Source: Aphelocoma coerulescens (lineage: Eukaryota; Chordata; Aves; Passeriformes; Corvidae). From it: 64,000 nt of DNA. Shown piece after piece: positions 24,510 through 42,700 of the stretch. A model generated the notes under the pieces. The model did not search any database. It saw nothing but the letters and a program-made list of their open reading frames with translations, and was not told where the DNA came from. The stretch covers positions 62,001 through 126,000 of the forward strand of contig NW_027183516.1 in NCBI RefSeq assembly GCF_041296385.1, given 5' to 3'. A program made the translations under genes and the position numbers. Every line of letters starts with the position of its first letter. The stretch's first letter is position 1.

Positions 24510-25800
24510 GGGGTTTTTTTCCCCCTTTTCCATTTCTTTTTTCCATTTTTTCTCCCACTTTTCCGTTTTCTTTCTCCCTTTTTTCCGTTTTCTTTCTCTC
24601 CTTTTCCTTTTTTTCCCCACTTTTCCTTTTTTTTCCCCCCTTTTCCATTTCTTTTTCCTTTTTTTTTTCCATTTTCTTTTTCCCCTTTTCCATTCCTTTT
24701 CCCTTTTTTCTCCATTTCTTTTTTCCTTTTTCCCATTTTCTTTTTCCCCTTTTCCATTTCTTTCCCTTTTTTTTCCCATTTTCTTTTTCCCCTTTTCCAT
24801 TTCTTTTCCCTTTTTTCTCCATTTCTTTTTTCCTTTTTCCCATTTTCTTTTTCCCCTTTTTTCCCATTTCTTTCTTCCATTTCTTTTTCCCATTTTCTTT
24901 TTTCCCTTTTCCATTTCTTTTCCTTTTTTTTCCATTTCTTTTTCCCATTTTTTTTCCATTTTCTTTTTCCCCTTTTCCATTTCTTTTCCTTTTTTTTCCC
25001 ATTTCTTTCTTCCATTTCTTTTTCCCATTTTCTTTTTCCCCTTTTCCATTTCTTTTCCCTTTTTTCTCCATTTCTTTTTTCCTTTTTCCCATTTTCTTTT
25101 TCCCCTTTTCCATTTCTTTTCCCTTTTTTCTCCATTTCTTTTTTCCTTTTTCCCATTTTCTTTTTCCCCTTTTCCATTTCTTTCCCTTTTTTTTCCCATT
25201 TTCTTTTTCCCATTTTCTTTTCCCTTTTTTCTCCATTTCTTTTTTTTCCTTTTCCCATTTTCTTTTTCCTCTTTTCCATTTCTTTTCCTTTTTTCCCATT
25301 TCTTTCTTCCATTTCTTTTTTCCATTTTCTTTTTCCCCTTTTCCATTTCTTTTCCCTTTTTCTCCATTTTTTTCCTTTTTCCCATTTTCTTTTTCCCCTT
25401 TTCCATTTCTTTTCCCCTTTTTTCTCCATTTCTTTTTTCCTTTTTCCCATTTTATTTTTCCTCTTTTCCATTTCTTTTCCTTTTTTTTTCCATTTCTTTT
25501 TCCCATTTTTTTCCATTTTCTTTTTTCCATTTTTTTCCATTTCTTTTCCCTTTTTTCTCCATTTCTTTTTTTTCCTTTTTCCCATTTTTTTTCCCCTTTT
25601 CCATTTCTTTCCCTTTTTTTTTCCATTTCTTTTCCCTTTTTTCTCCATTTCTTTTTTCCTTTTTCCCATTTTCTTTCTCCCCTTTCCCATTTTCCCCCCC
25701 TTTCCCATTTTCTTTCCCCCCTTTTCCCCTTTTTCCCCCCTTTTCCATTTTCCCCCCTTTTCCATCCTTCCCCCCCCTCATTTTTTTTTCCCCTTTTTTT
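24510..25800. repeat. 1.3-kb polypyrimidine tract in 3' UTR
   Basis: Variants of TTTTCCATTTCTTTTCCC and TTTTCCCATTTTCTTTTTCC; apart from sparse A in CCATTT the plus strand is C/T only. It can form triplex DNA and would be a long U/C-rich mRNA segment. Confidence 0.95.
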
Positions 25801-26244
25801 CGGTGTCTGACCCGAAACTGTAGGAATTTTGTAAGACCTCCAGGTGGCTTTATCCCTGTAAATATCTATTTTTTAAATCCGATGGATGAAGAACAAACGA
25901 GGATGTGCAATACCCCCCCTCCCACCCCCCATTTTTCCCCCAAAATCCCGAGGAATTCATGGATTCGCCGTCGTCTCTTTTTGGTTGGTTTTGGTTTTTT
26001 CGTTTGTTTTTTTTTAATTTTTTTTTTGCTTTGTTTTTTTTTTGTTTGTTTTTTGTTTTTTTTTTTTTGGCTTGGCCCTTTTTTTGTGAGGTTTTGGACT
26101 CGCTTTTGGACCCCTCCCCCCCCCCTTTTTCCCGAATTTTCCCCTTTCCCGGGAGCTTTTGTATCTGTAAAATATTGTAATTAATGATTTGTGTAACGAG
26201 ATCTACTGTAAGTTTTGTACTGTACTGGCTGAGGGTCTGTTATA

Positions 26245-26250
26245 AATAAA
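26245..26250 (+). terminator. IKZF4: Poly(A) signal of IKZF4
   Basis: AATAAA lies in CTGTTATAAATAAACAGG. It is followed within 30 nt by a change to the intergenic C-rich repeat, and sits at the end of a unique, apparently constrained block. Confidence 0.8.
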
Positions 26251-26329
26251 CAGGAATAATTTAATGTGCCCCCCCCCCTCACCCCAAAAAATCCCTTTCC
26301 TCACCTGGGGGCTGGTGCTGGGGTGGGCT

Positions 26330-28375
26330 TCGAGGGGAAGGGACCCCCGGGAAGGGGCACGGGACATTGGGGACCCCCAGGAATTGGGGGGGAAAGGACA
26401 TTGGGGTCTCGTTTTGGGGTTGGGGGGGACACAAATGGCACTGGGGGGGACACAAATGGCACTGGGGACCCCCAGGAATTGGGGGGGAAAGGACATTGGG
26501 GGTATCTTGGAGAGGTTTTGGGGACACAGGACATTGGGGACCCCCAGGAATTGGGGGGGAAAGGGCACTGGGGTCTTGTTTAGGGGTTTGGGGGGGACAC
26601 AAATGGCATTGGGGACCCCCAGGAATTGGGGGGAAAAGGACATTGGGGGTATCTTGGAGGGGTTTTGGGGACACAAATGGCACTGGGGACCCCCAGAAAT
26701 TGGGGAAAAGGACATTGGGGTCTCGTTTAGGGGTTTGTGGGGGACACAAATGGCATTGGGGACCCCCAGAACTTGGGGAGAAAAGGACATTGGGGGTATC
26801 TTGGAGGGGGTTTGGGGACACAGGACATGGGGGACCCCCAGGAAAAGGGGAAAAGGACATTGGGGTCTCGTTTAGGGGTTTGGGGGGGACACAAATGGCA
26901 TTGGGGACCCCCAGGAATGGGGGGAAAGGACATTGGGGGTATCTTGGAGAGGTTTTGGGGACACAGGACATTGGGGACCCCCAGGAATTGGGGGGGAAAG
27001 GGCACTGGGGTCTTGTTTAGGGGTTTGGGGGGGACACAGGACACTGGGGGGGACACAAATGGCATTGGGGACCCCCAGGAATGGGGGGAAAGGACATTGG
27101 GGTCTCGTTTTGGGGTTGGGGGGGACACAAATGGCATTGGGGACCCCCAGAACTTGGGGAGAAAAGGACATTGGGGGTATCTTGGAGGGGGTTTGGGGAC
27201 ACAGGACATGGGGGACCCCCAGGGATGGGGGGAAAAGGACATTGGGGTCTCGGTTAGGGGTTTGGGGGGGACACAAATGGCATTGGGGACCCCCAGGAAT
27301 TGTGGGGGAAAGGGACATTGGGGTCTCGTTTAGGGGTTGGGGGGGACACAGGACATTGGGGGGGACACAGGACATTGGGGACCCCCAGGAATTGGGGGGA
27401 AAAGGACACTGGGGTCTCGTTTAGGGGTTTGGGGGGGACACAAATGGCATTGGGGACCCCCAGGGATGGGGGGAAAGGGACATTGGGGTCTTGTTTAGGG
27501 GTTTGGGGGGGACACAAATGGCATTGGGGGGGACACAGGACATTGGGGACCCCCAGAAATGGGGGAAAAGGACATTGGGGTCTCGGTTAGGGGTTTTGGG
27601 GGGGCACAGGACATTGGGGACCCCCAGGAATTGGGGGGAAAAGGACATTGGGGGTATCTTGGAGGGGGTTTGGGGACACAGGACTTTGGGGACCCCCAGG
27701 AAAAGGGGAAAAGGACATTGGGGTCTTGTTTAGGGGTTTGAGGGGGACACAAGTGGCACTGGGGACCCCCAGGAATGGGGGGAAAAGGACATTGGGGTCT
27801 CATTTTGGGGTTTTGGGGGACACAGGACATTGGGGGGGACACAGGACATTGGGGACCCCCAGGAATTGGGGGGGAAAGGGCACAGGGGTCTTGTTTAGGG
27901 GTTTTGGGGGGGACACAGATGGCACTGGGGACCCCCAGGAATGGGGGGAAAAGGACATTGGGGGTATCTTGGAGAGGTTTTGGGGACACAGGACATTGGG
28001 GACCCCCAGGGATGGGGGGAAAAGAACATTGGGGTCTCGTTTAGGGGTTTGGGGGGACACAGGACATTGGGGGGGGACACAAATGGCACTGGGGACCCCC
28101 AGAAATGGGGGAAAAGGACATTGGGGTCTCGGTTAGGGGTTTTGGGGGGACACAGGACACTGGGGGGAGACCCCAGGAAGGGACACGGGACATTGGGGAC
28201 ACACAGGGATGGGGGAAAAGGACATTGGGGGTGTCCTGGAGGGGTTTAGGGGGACACAGGACATTGGGGACCCCCAGGGATGGGGGGAAAAGGACATTGG
28301 GGTCTCGTTTAGGGGTTTGGGGGGACACAGGACACCAAGGGGGGACACAAATGGCACTGGGGACCCCCGGGGCTG
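26330..28375. repeat. Intergenic minisatellite between IKZF4 and RPS26
   Basis: Units contain GGCATTGGGGACCCCCAGG, AATTGGGGGGAAAGGACATT and GGGGTCTCGTTTAGGGGTTT. The array ends about 70 bp before the ZNF143-like site of the RPS26 promoter. Confidence 0.95.
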
Positions 28376-28442
28376 GGGGGACCCCCCCACGTCACTGGGG
28401 ACCCCCATGGATCGGAGGGGACCCCCCCACCCACCCTTTCGG

Positions 28443-28467
28443 ACTCCATTTCCCAGCAGCCCCCGCG
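28443..28467 (+). promoter_or_regulatory. ZNF143/SBS-type motif in RPS26 promoter
   Basis: The 25-nt segment beginning ACTCCATTTCCCAGCAG and ending CCGCG agrees with the ZNF143 (SBF) consensus at all but one position (A to C at base 4). It lies about 315 bp upstream of the inferred RPS26 start, exactly where the intergenic tandem array ends. Confidence 0.7.
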
Positions 28468-28483
28468 GCGCGCGCCCTGCGGG

Positions 28484-28491
28484 TGACGTCA
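28484..28491. promoter_or_regulatory. Perfect palindromic CRE
   Basis: TGACGTCA, the full CREB/ATF site, lies inside GGGTGACGTCACACG, 17 bp downstream of the ZNF143-like motif. Confidence 0.7.
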
Positions 28492-28707
28492 CACGCACGG
28501 CGCGGGAAATCTCGCTCCTCGCGCGCGGCGCGAATCCCTCCGCCCCTCGCAGAAAAAAAATAGTCCCTACCTCACCCCAGCTCCCGTTAATTCCCCGCCC
28601 CCATTCCCGCCGCTCGCCGCCGCCCCCACCCGCCCCGGTGCCTCGGGCGGAGCCGCTGCCAGGCCGCTTCGGGGGTCCCCACGGGAGCCGCGGCGGCGGC
28701 GGCGGCG

Positions 28708-28715
28708 CTTCCGGG
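28708..28715 (+). promoter_or_regulatory. ETS/GABP-type site
   Basis: CTTCCGGG, typical of ribosomal protein promoters, lies about 45 bp upstream of the inferred transcription start. Confidence 0.6.
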
Positions 28716-28731
28716 CGGAGGGAGCGGACGG

Positions 28732-28738
28732 ATATAAG
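28732..28738 (+). promoter_or_regulatory. RPS26: TATA-like box of RPS26
   Basis: ATATAAG stands about 28 bp before a C followed by a pyrimidine run (CCTCTTCCGCC from 28760), which is the expected 5' TOP start of a ribosomal protein mRNA. The inferred start site is 28760, giving a 28-nt 5' UTR. Confidence 0.65.
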
Positions 28739-28787
28739 GACAGCGGTGCTGCGGCCGTGCCTCTTCCGCCGCTCCCTCAGAGCCGCC

Positions 28788-35312
<6,525 letters not shown>

Positions 35313-35355
35313 TGAGGAGCCCCCGGCCCCGTGCGGGACCCCCGAGCGCAGAGTC

Positions 35356-35361
35356 AATAAA
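35356..35361 (+). terminator. RPS26: Poly(A) signal of RPS26
   Basis: AATAAA lies in GAGTCAATAAAGGATC, 41 nt after the expected stop codon, giving the very short 3' UTR typical of ribosomal protein mRNAs. Confidence 0.85.
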
Positions 35362-35399
35362 GGATCAGCTCCGAGCCGGCTCCGTGTTCTTGGGGGGAT

Positions 35400-36035
35400 T
35401 CGGGAATTGGGGGGGGGTCCTGAGGGGTTCTCAGCCCCCTCCTTATGGGGGGGCTCTGGGGTCACCCCATATCTTGGGGGGGGGGGGGGGGGCTGCTCCA
35501 AGCCTGGCTCCTGTGGTTTTTGGGGGTGGGGGGGTTCCTGAGGGGTTCTCAGCCCCCTGGTTATGGGGGGCTCTGGGGTCCCCAGTGTGGGGCTGGGGGG
35601 CTGCTGCCCACCCTGGAGGGGGGGGATGGGGGGGGGGGGGCTCTGCCCCCTGGTGCTGTCCGGGTGTATTTGGGGGGGCTCAGGGGGGCACCCCCTGCCT
35701 GCAGAGGGTTTGGGGGGGCTGCCCCGGTGCCCCCAAACCCCTCCCCTGACCCCAAACCTTGCTCAGGGGGGGTTCCGGGTCCCCAAATCCTCCCCAGGGC
35801 CAGAACCTGCCCCGAGCTGGGGGGGCCGGAATGGGGGTCAGGACCCCCCCCCCCCCGTTTTGGGGGAGCGGGGCGGGGGGGGGGGGGGGGCGTCAATCTG
35901 GGAGCGGATTTGGGGGGGCTGCAGTGGGGCCCGACCCCTCTCCCCTGTTCTGGGGGGGCCGCAGTGGGGCCAGGCCGTGCCCGGGGGGTGTGAACGGGGC
36001 TGGGGGGGGGACACCGAGGGACGAACTTCGTCCCG
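35400..36035. other. Intergenic RPS26-ERBB3, no gene seen
   Basis: G-rich sequence with runs of up to 14 G and a diverged duplicate of TCCTGAGGGGTTCTCAGCCC (near 35418 and 35536). Only about 1.2 kb separates the two genes. Confidence 0.7.
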
Positions 36036-36039
36036 GGAC

Positions 36040-36368
36040 CGGCGCCGGGGGGCGGCAGGACCGGGCCGGGGGCGGGGGGGGCACCGGGGCTTCACCCGAA
36101 CGAACCGGGAGGGGCCGGACCGGGCCGGGGGCGGGGGGGGCACCGGGGCTTCACCCGCACGAACCGGGAGGGGCCGAACCGAGCCGGGGGCGGGGGGGGC
36201 ACCGGGGCTTAACCCGAACGAACCGGGAGGGGCCGGACCGGGCTGGGGGCGGGGGGGGGCACCGGGGCTTCATCCGAACGAACCGGGAGGGGCCGAACCG
36301 GGCCGGGGGCGGGGGGGGGCACCGGGGCTTCACCCGCCCGAACCGGGAGGGGCCGAACCGAGCCGGGG
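36040..36368. repeat. ~60-bp tandem repeat upstream of ERBB3
   Basis: Five to six copies of a unit containing GGGGCACCGGGGCTTCACCC and GAACCGGGAGGGGCCG end about 255 bp before the ERBB3 start codon, inside the likely promoter. Confidence 0.93.
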
Positions 36369-36369
36369 G

Positions 36370-36623
36370 CGTCGCGCTGGGGCCGGTCCCGGCCGTGCCC
36401 GGCCCGGGCGGGGGCGGAGGGTCCCGGTGCCACCGCCCCGGGCGCGGCGGGCGGGTCCCGGGGAGGGGCGGGGAGGGAAGCGGGGTGTCCCGTTCCCCCC
36501 CTCACCTCCTCCCCGGCGCTGCCCCCGCCCGGCCCGGCCCGGCCCGGCCCCGCCCGCCCCGCGGCCCCGCGCCAGGTGCATTCCCGGGCACGCTCCGCCG
36601 CTACCGGGGCCCCGCGAGCCGCG
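36370..36623 (+). promoter_or_regulatory. ERBB3: Probable ERBB3 promoter and 5' UTR
   Basis: This TATA-less CpG-rich segment holds GC boxes (GGGGCGGGG), four GGCCC units near 36530 and an E-box CAGGTG at 36573-36578. The start site cannot be fixed from sequence alone. Confidence 0.5.
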
Positions 36624-36720
36624 ATGGAGCCGCACCGGCACCGGGAGCGGCCCCGGGCGGTGCTGCTGCTGCTGCTGCTGCTGCTGCTCCGCGCCCCCGC
36701 GCCCGGCGCCGCGCAGGCAG
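36624..36720 (+). CDS. ERBB3: ERBB3 exon 1, signal peptide
   Basis: ATG in CGCGATGGAG opens [13 protein letters not shown], nine leucines, then [10 protein letters not shown] and one base of the next codon; donor GCAG|GTGAGC. The core is a pure CTG run. Ending in phase 1 after Gln-Ala matches the known ERBB3 exon 1. Upstream in-frame ATGs are not supported by any coding signature. Confidence 0.85.
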
Positions 36721-39700
36721 GTGAGCACCGGCACCGGCACCGCCGGGAGCACGGGGGAACCGGGGCTGCGCGGCCGGAGCGGGCAAGGGGGGAAACGGGG
36801 AAATACCGGAGCGCTCGGGGCTCCCGGGATGGGCGGCGGCAGTGGGAGCGCTCGGGGGTCCCGGCGCCCCTGGTGTCCCGATTCGGCCGGTACCGGACCC
36901 CGACCCAATCCCGACAATTCCCGCGGCCGCTTCCCCCCGCGGGAGCGTCCCGGGATCCCCCGGCGCTGTCCCGGGGGGGACCCCACGGCCCCGGGGGTAC
37001 CGGGACTGGCAAAGCCCCCCCCGGGATCGTGGCTCCGGCGGGACCGGGGCTCGCTGCCCCCTCCCGGGGGTCTGTCCCGAGGGTCGCTGCCTCCTCCCGG
37101 GGGTCGATCCCGCGCTCGGTGCCCCTTCTCGGGGGTCGGTCCCGCTCTCGGTGCCCCCTCCCGGGGGTCCCACCCGGGGTTCGGTGCCCCCTCCCGGGCT
37201 CGGTCCCGCTCTCGGTGCCCCCTCCCGCGCTCGGCACCTGCGGCCCCGCAGCTGCCCGGGCTAATTTTAGGCTGCGAGGCCGGGACCCGCCGATGCCTTT
37301 GGGATCCGGGTGGGACCCCCCGAGGGGTTTGGGGGGGGATCCTTCAGACGGGACCCTCGGAAGGGCCCCGGCCCTGCCCGCGCGGCCCCCGCGCACCCCG
37401 GAAGGGCCGCGGCCGCCCGGGAGTTGTTTTCCAGTCCCCAAAGGAAAAACACCGAGGGCTGGACGCGCAGGTGGGGCCGGCGTCACCCCGAAATGCCGGC
37501 GGTGCCCGGGGGTGCCCGGGGCTGGGGGGGACACACGGGGGACCCCCTCGGGGTGTCCCCAGCTCCGTGTGCCACCGGCGACGCCTCGGCTGCCACCCAC
37601 GGGGTCCGGATCGCACGGACGGGAGAGAGGGAGCAGTGGGGGGGCTCAGGGACACCTCGGGGGGCTCAAGGACACCTCGGGGGGGGCTCGGGGACACCGA
37701 GGGGACACCGAGGGGAGCGGCCGCAGCTCTGCACCCCCCAAAGCCGGCTCCCCGTCCCCTCTGAGAGCCCCCTTTGTTCGCCCGGGGCCCGGCGCACACA
37801 GCCCCCTTTGTGCCGCCGCCGGGGCCGAGGGCAGGAGGTCGCGCCTGGCCCCCCGTCCCCCCCCCGTCCCCCCCGTCCCCGGTGCCCCCCCCGGTGCCCC
37901 CCCCCGGGTCCCCCGGTGCTATTCCTGGCGGCGGGGGCCGGGGGCCGCGGTGGCACGCGGCTGATAGCGGGGACGTGCCGGAGCTGCCAGCGGGGCCCCG
38001 CGCTGATAACGCCCGGTCCCGCCGCCGCCGCGGCGCCCGGGGGGGGGCCCCCGGCATCGCCCCCCACCCCCCCCGCGGGCAGGTGCACCCGGGGGTCGCG
38101 CCCCCGCAGTCCCCCGTGCCGAGGGGTCCCGGTGGGACCCTCGGAGCCGCCGTTCAGGAGTCACCGGCGCTGCCCCAGCACGCTCAAGGCTACGAGGGTC
38201 GGGGGGCGCTGGATGCTTCGCCCCCCCCCAACACCCTGAGGACCCCCCCCGGTGTTTCACGGGGGGTCGCAGCACCCCCTTTTCCGGGCCCCCCCGTGCC
38301 CATCCCCGGGGCGTCGGGGCTGGGGGGCCGCTGCCATCGCAGCTGGGACCTTTTTTTAGCCCCTTCCCTGCTAAAATAGCTCGGCCCGGGGCGGGGGGGC
38401 CCTTCCCGTGCGGGCACCGAGCTGCGGCCGCCCCCGGAGGGGTCCCGGGCCGGACAAAGCCGCCTTTGACCGCGGCCCCCCCGCGCCGGGGCCTGAGTCA
38501 CGTCTGCCGGGTCCCGGGGGGGGGAGCCCGCACCCCTCCGTGCCCCCCGGGGGTCCCGGTTTCGGGGGGCTCAGCCCCCCCCCCCCCCCCCTCCCGTCCC
38601 GCCCGCCACAATCGCGGCTTTGTGCGGTGCCAGGGGAGGGGGCCCCGCGCACAAAGGGGGCCCTGTGCGCCCACGCGGGGTGCGGGGAGGGGGGGACGGA
38701 CGGACACCGAGCCCGTCACCCCCGGGGGGACCCCGCGCCCCCGAGGCCGGGGGTGTCCGCGGGGCTCGGCCCGGCCCTGTGGGGCGGTGGCGGCGGGGCC
38801 GAAGTCCGGGCGGGCGTGGCGGGGCGGGGGGGCCGTGCCCGCGGCACCCGCCTTGCGCAAGGCTCGCCCGGCCGGTTCGGGCACCGCGCTCCGGAGGGAG
38901 GGAGCGGAGAGGAGCGGGAGGACCCGGCGCTCCCCGCCCCGGGCACCGCCACCCCCGCCGAGGGGTGGGGGGGGATGTGCGGATGTGGGGGGGGGGACAA
39001 AAGGGAGAGGCAAGGACACCATGGAAGGGACACCATGGAGGGGACAGGGACACCATGGAAGGGACAGGGACACCATGGGTGGGACAGGGACACCATGGGG
39101 AGGACAGGGACATCATGGAAGGGACAGGGACATCATGGAAGGGACACCATGGAAGGGACAGGGACGCCATGGGTGGGATACCGGGGAGGGGACAGGGACA
39201 AGAGCAGAGGGAACAAGGACACTGTAAGGGGCACACCACAGAGGGGACAGGGACACCATGGGGGGGACAAGGACATCATGGAAGGGACAAGAACACTGTG
39301 GAGGAGACAAGGACACCATGGAGGGGACAGGAACGCCATGGGGAGGACAGGGACATCATGGAAGGGACAGGGACACCATGGAGGGGACAGGGACATCATG
39401 GAAGGGACAAGGACACCATGGAGGGGATGGGGACACCATGGGGGGGACGGGGACACCATGGAGGAGACAAGGACACCACAGAAGGGACAAGGACACCATG
39501 GAAGGGACAGGGACACCGTGGAAGGGACAGGGACACCATGGGGGGGACAGGGACACCACAGAAGGGACAGGGACACGGTGGAGGGGACAAGGACACCATG
39601 GAGGGGACAGGGACACCGTGGGGGGGAGAGGGACACCATGGAGGAGACAAGGACACCACAGAAGGGACAAGGACACCATGGGGGGGACTGGGACACCATG

Positions 39701-42700
39701 GAAGGGACAAGGACACCATGGAGGGGACAGGGACACCATGGAAGGGACAGGAACGCCATGGGGGGGACAGGGACGCCGTGGAAGGGACAGGAACGCCATG
39801 GGGGGGACAGGGACACCGTGGAGGGGACAGGAACGCCATGGGGAGGACAGGGACACCGTGGAAGGGACAGGGACACCATGGGGGGGACAGGGACACCACA
39901 GAAGGGACAGGGACACCACAGAAGGGACAGGGACACTGTGGAGGGGACAAGGACACCATGGAGGGGACAGGGACACCATGGAGGGGACAAGGACACCATG
40001 GAAGGGACAGGGACACCACAGAAGGGACAAGGACACCATGGGGGGGACAGGGACATCATGGAGGGGACAGGGACACCATGGAGGGGACAGGGACACCATG
40101 GAGGGGTCAGGGACACCGTGGGGGGGAGAGGGACACCATGGAGGGGACAAGGACACCACAGAAGGGACAAGGACACCATGGGGGGGACTGGGACACCATG
40201 GAGGGGACAGGGACACCGTGGGGGGGACAGGGACACCATGGAGGAGACAAGGACACCACAGAAGGGACAGGGACACCATGGAAGGGACAGGGACACCGTG
40301 GGGGTGACAGGGACACCGTGGAGGCGCACCATGGACGGGACACTATGGGCACTGTGGGGGGCACAGGGCCAGCACAGGAGGGACAGAGACCAGCACGGGA
40401 GCGTCCAGGAGGAGACGGAGCCACCAAGGAGGGGACATGGCCACTGGGGGGGGGGGGGGACATGGCCAGCTTGGAGTGGACAGCGAGCCCATCCAGGACA
40501 TTGGTGTGGCCACCAAGGGGAGGACGTGACCATCGAAGGGGTGACACGGCCACCATGGGGACCATCAAGGGCAGGACATGACCAGCTCAGAGGGGACAGA
40601 GACCACACAGGGCACGTGGCCAGCGTGGAGGTGACACGGTGGCCAGCGCGGGGGACCACCGCGGCCACCAAGGGGAGGACGTGACCATTCAAGGGGGTGA
40701 CACAGCCCCCGTGGGGGTGCCACGACCACGGCCGTGACGTGTGGGACGCGTCCAGCTCGGGGGGGTGCCGTGGCCACGCGGGGGTGGCCGCGGTGGCCCC
40801 GGTGACCCCGTCGGTGGCCGCAGTGTGCGCGGGGACGCTGAACGGGCTGAGCGTGACGGGGGACGCGCAGCACCAGTACCAGACCCTGCACAAGATGTAC
40901 AACAACTGCGAGATCGTCATGGGCAACCTGGAGATCGTCCTCATCGACCACACCCAGGACCTGTCCTTCCTCCAGGTGACCCAGGGTGTCCCCAGCCCCC
41001 CACGGGTGTCCCCAACCCTCCTTGGGTGTCCCCGGCCCCCCTCAGTGTCCCCAACCCCCCTTGGGTGTCCCCGGCCCCCCATGGGTGTCCCCAACCCTCC
41101 TTGGGTGTCCCCGGCCCCCCATGGGTGTCCCCAGACCCCTCAGTGTCCCCAGCCCCCCTTGGGTGTCCCCAGCCCCCCTCAGTGTCCCCAACCCCCAAAG
41201 GTGTCCCCAGACCCCCTCAGTGTCCCCAGCCCCCCATGGGTGTCCCCAGCCCCCCTCAGTATCCCCAACCCTCCTTGGGTGTCCCCGGCCCCCCACAGTG
41301 TCCCCAGCCCCCCTCAGTGTCCCCAGCCCTCCTTGGGTGTCCCCAGCCCCCCATGGGTGTCCCCAGCCCCCCTCAGTGTCCCCAACCCCCCTTGGGTGTC
41401 CCCAACCCCCCCTCAGTGTCCCCAGCCCCCCATGGGTGTCCCCAACCCCCCCTCAGTGTCCCCAGCCCCCCATGGGTGTCCCCAGCCCCCCATGGGTGTC
41501 CCCAACCCCCCACAGTGTCCCCAGCCCCCCACGGGTGTCCCCAGCCCCACTTGTGGAGGGTGGCTGGGTGGTACCTGGTGGTCAGTGTGGGGGGCGGGGT
41601 GGCCATGCTGACCACACAGTGGCCACAGACCATCCGGGAGGTGACTGGTGAGGTTAGGTGGCCATGCTGACCGCACGGTGGCCGCAGACCATCCAGGAGG
41701 TGACCAGGGGGAGGTTGGGTGGCCGTGCTGACTGCATGGTGGCTGCAGACCATCCGGGAGGTGACCAGGGGGAGGTTAGGTGGCCATGCTGACCAGACGG
41801 TGGCCGCAGACCATCCGGGAGGTGACTGTTGGGGTTGGGTGGCCATGCTGACCACACGGTGGCCGCAGACCATCTGGGAGGTGACTGGTGAGGTTAGGTG
41901 GCCATGCTGACCACACGGTGGCCGCAGACCATCCAGGAGATGACCAGGGGGAGGTTAGGTGGCCATGCTGACCACACGGTGGCCACAGACCATCCGGGAG
42001 GTGACTGTTGGGGTTGGGTGGCCATGCTGACCGCACAGTGGCCACAGACCATCCGGGAGGTGACCAGGGGGAGGTTAGGTGGCCATGCTGACCGCACGGT
42101 GGCCGCAGACCATCCGGGAGGTGACCAGGGGGGTTGGGTGGCCATGCTGACCGCACGGTGGCCGCAGACCATCCGGGAGGTGACCAGGGGGGTTGGGTGG
42201 CCATGCTGACCGCACGGTGGCCGCAGACCGTCCAGGAGGTGACCAGGGGGAGGTTAGGTGGCCATGCTGACCGCACGGTGGCCGCAGACCATCCAGGAGG
42301 TGACCAGGGGGGTTGGGTGGCCATGCTGACCGCACGGTGGCCGCAGACCATCGGGGAGGTGACCAGGGGGAGGTTAGGTGGCCATGCTGACTGCACGGTG
42401 GCCACAGACCATCCGGGAGGTGACCAGGGGGGTTGGGTGGCCATGCTGACCACACGGTGGCTGCAGACCGTCCAGGAGGTGACCAGGGGGGTTAGGTGGC
42501 CATGCTGACCACACGGTGGCCACAGACCATCCAGGAGATGACCAGGGGGAGGTTAGGTGGCCATGCTGACCACACGGTGGCCGCAGACCATCCGGGAGGT
42601 GACTGGTGAGGTTAGGTGGCCATGCTGACCGCATGGTGGCCGCAGACCATCCGGGAGGTGACCAGGGGGAGGTTAGGTGGCCATGCTGACCGCACGGTGG

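Larger units (their letters stand above)
21275..26270 (+). other. IKZF4: IKZF4 3' untranslated region
   Basis: The stretch between the IKZF4 stop codon and the first strong poly(A) signal is taken as 3' UTR. It holds five copies of the terminal coding segment (21311-21800), A/T homopolymer runs (21930-22360), a degenerate C-rich array (22640-23640), a 62-bp array (24040-24435), a 1.3-kb pyrimidine tract (24510-25800) and a unique stretch at 25800-26260 with words such as TGTAAATATC and ACTGTAAGTTTTGTACTGTA. Extent is inferred from the poly(A) signal; alternative earlier ends are possible. Confidence 0.75.

Noticed and set aside
24456..25823. Phenylalanine-rich ORFs resembling membrane proteins
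   Set aside because: Hydrophobicity comes only from TTT/TTC codons of a polypyrimidine tract; no start context or family match.
28188..28440. Coding exon upstream of RPS26
   Set aside because: The open frames run through the intergenic array and promoter and match no known protein; the ATG-only first exon explains the gene.
36721..40823. Alternative ERBB3 start codons in the GGGACACCATGG array
   Set aside because: The many ATGs belong to the repeat unit and lead into repeat-only frames; the phase and the Gln-Ala end of exon 1 fit the standard gene.
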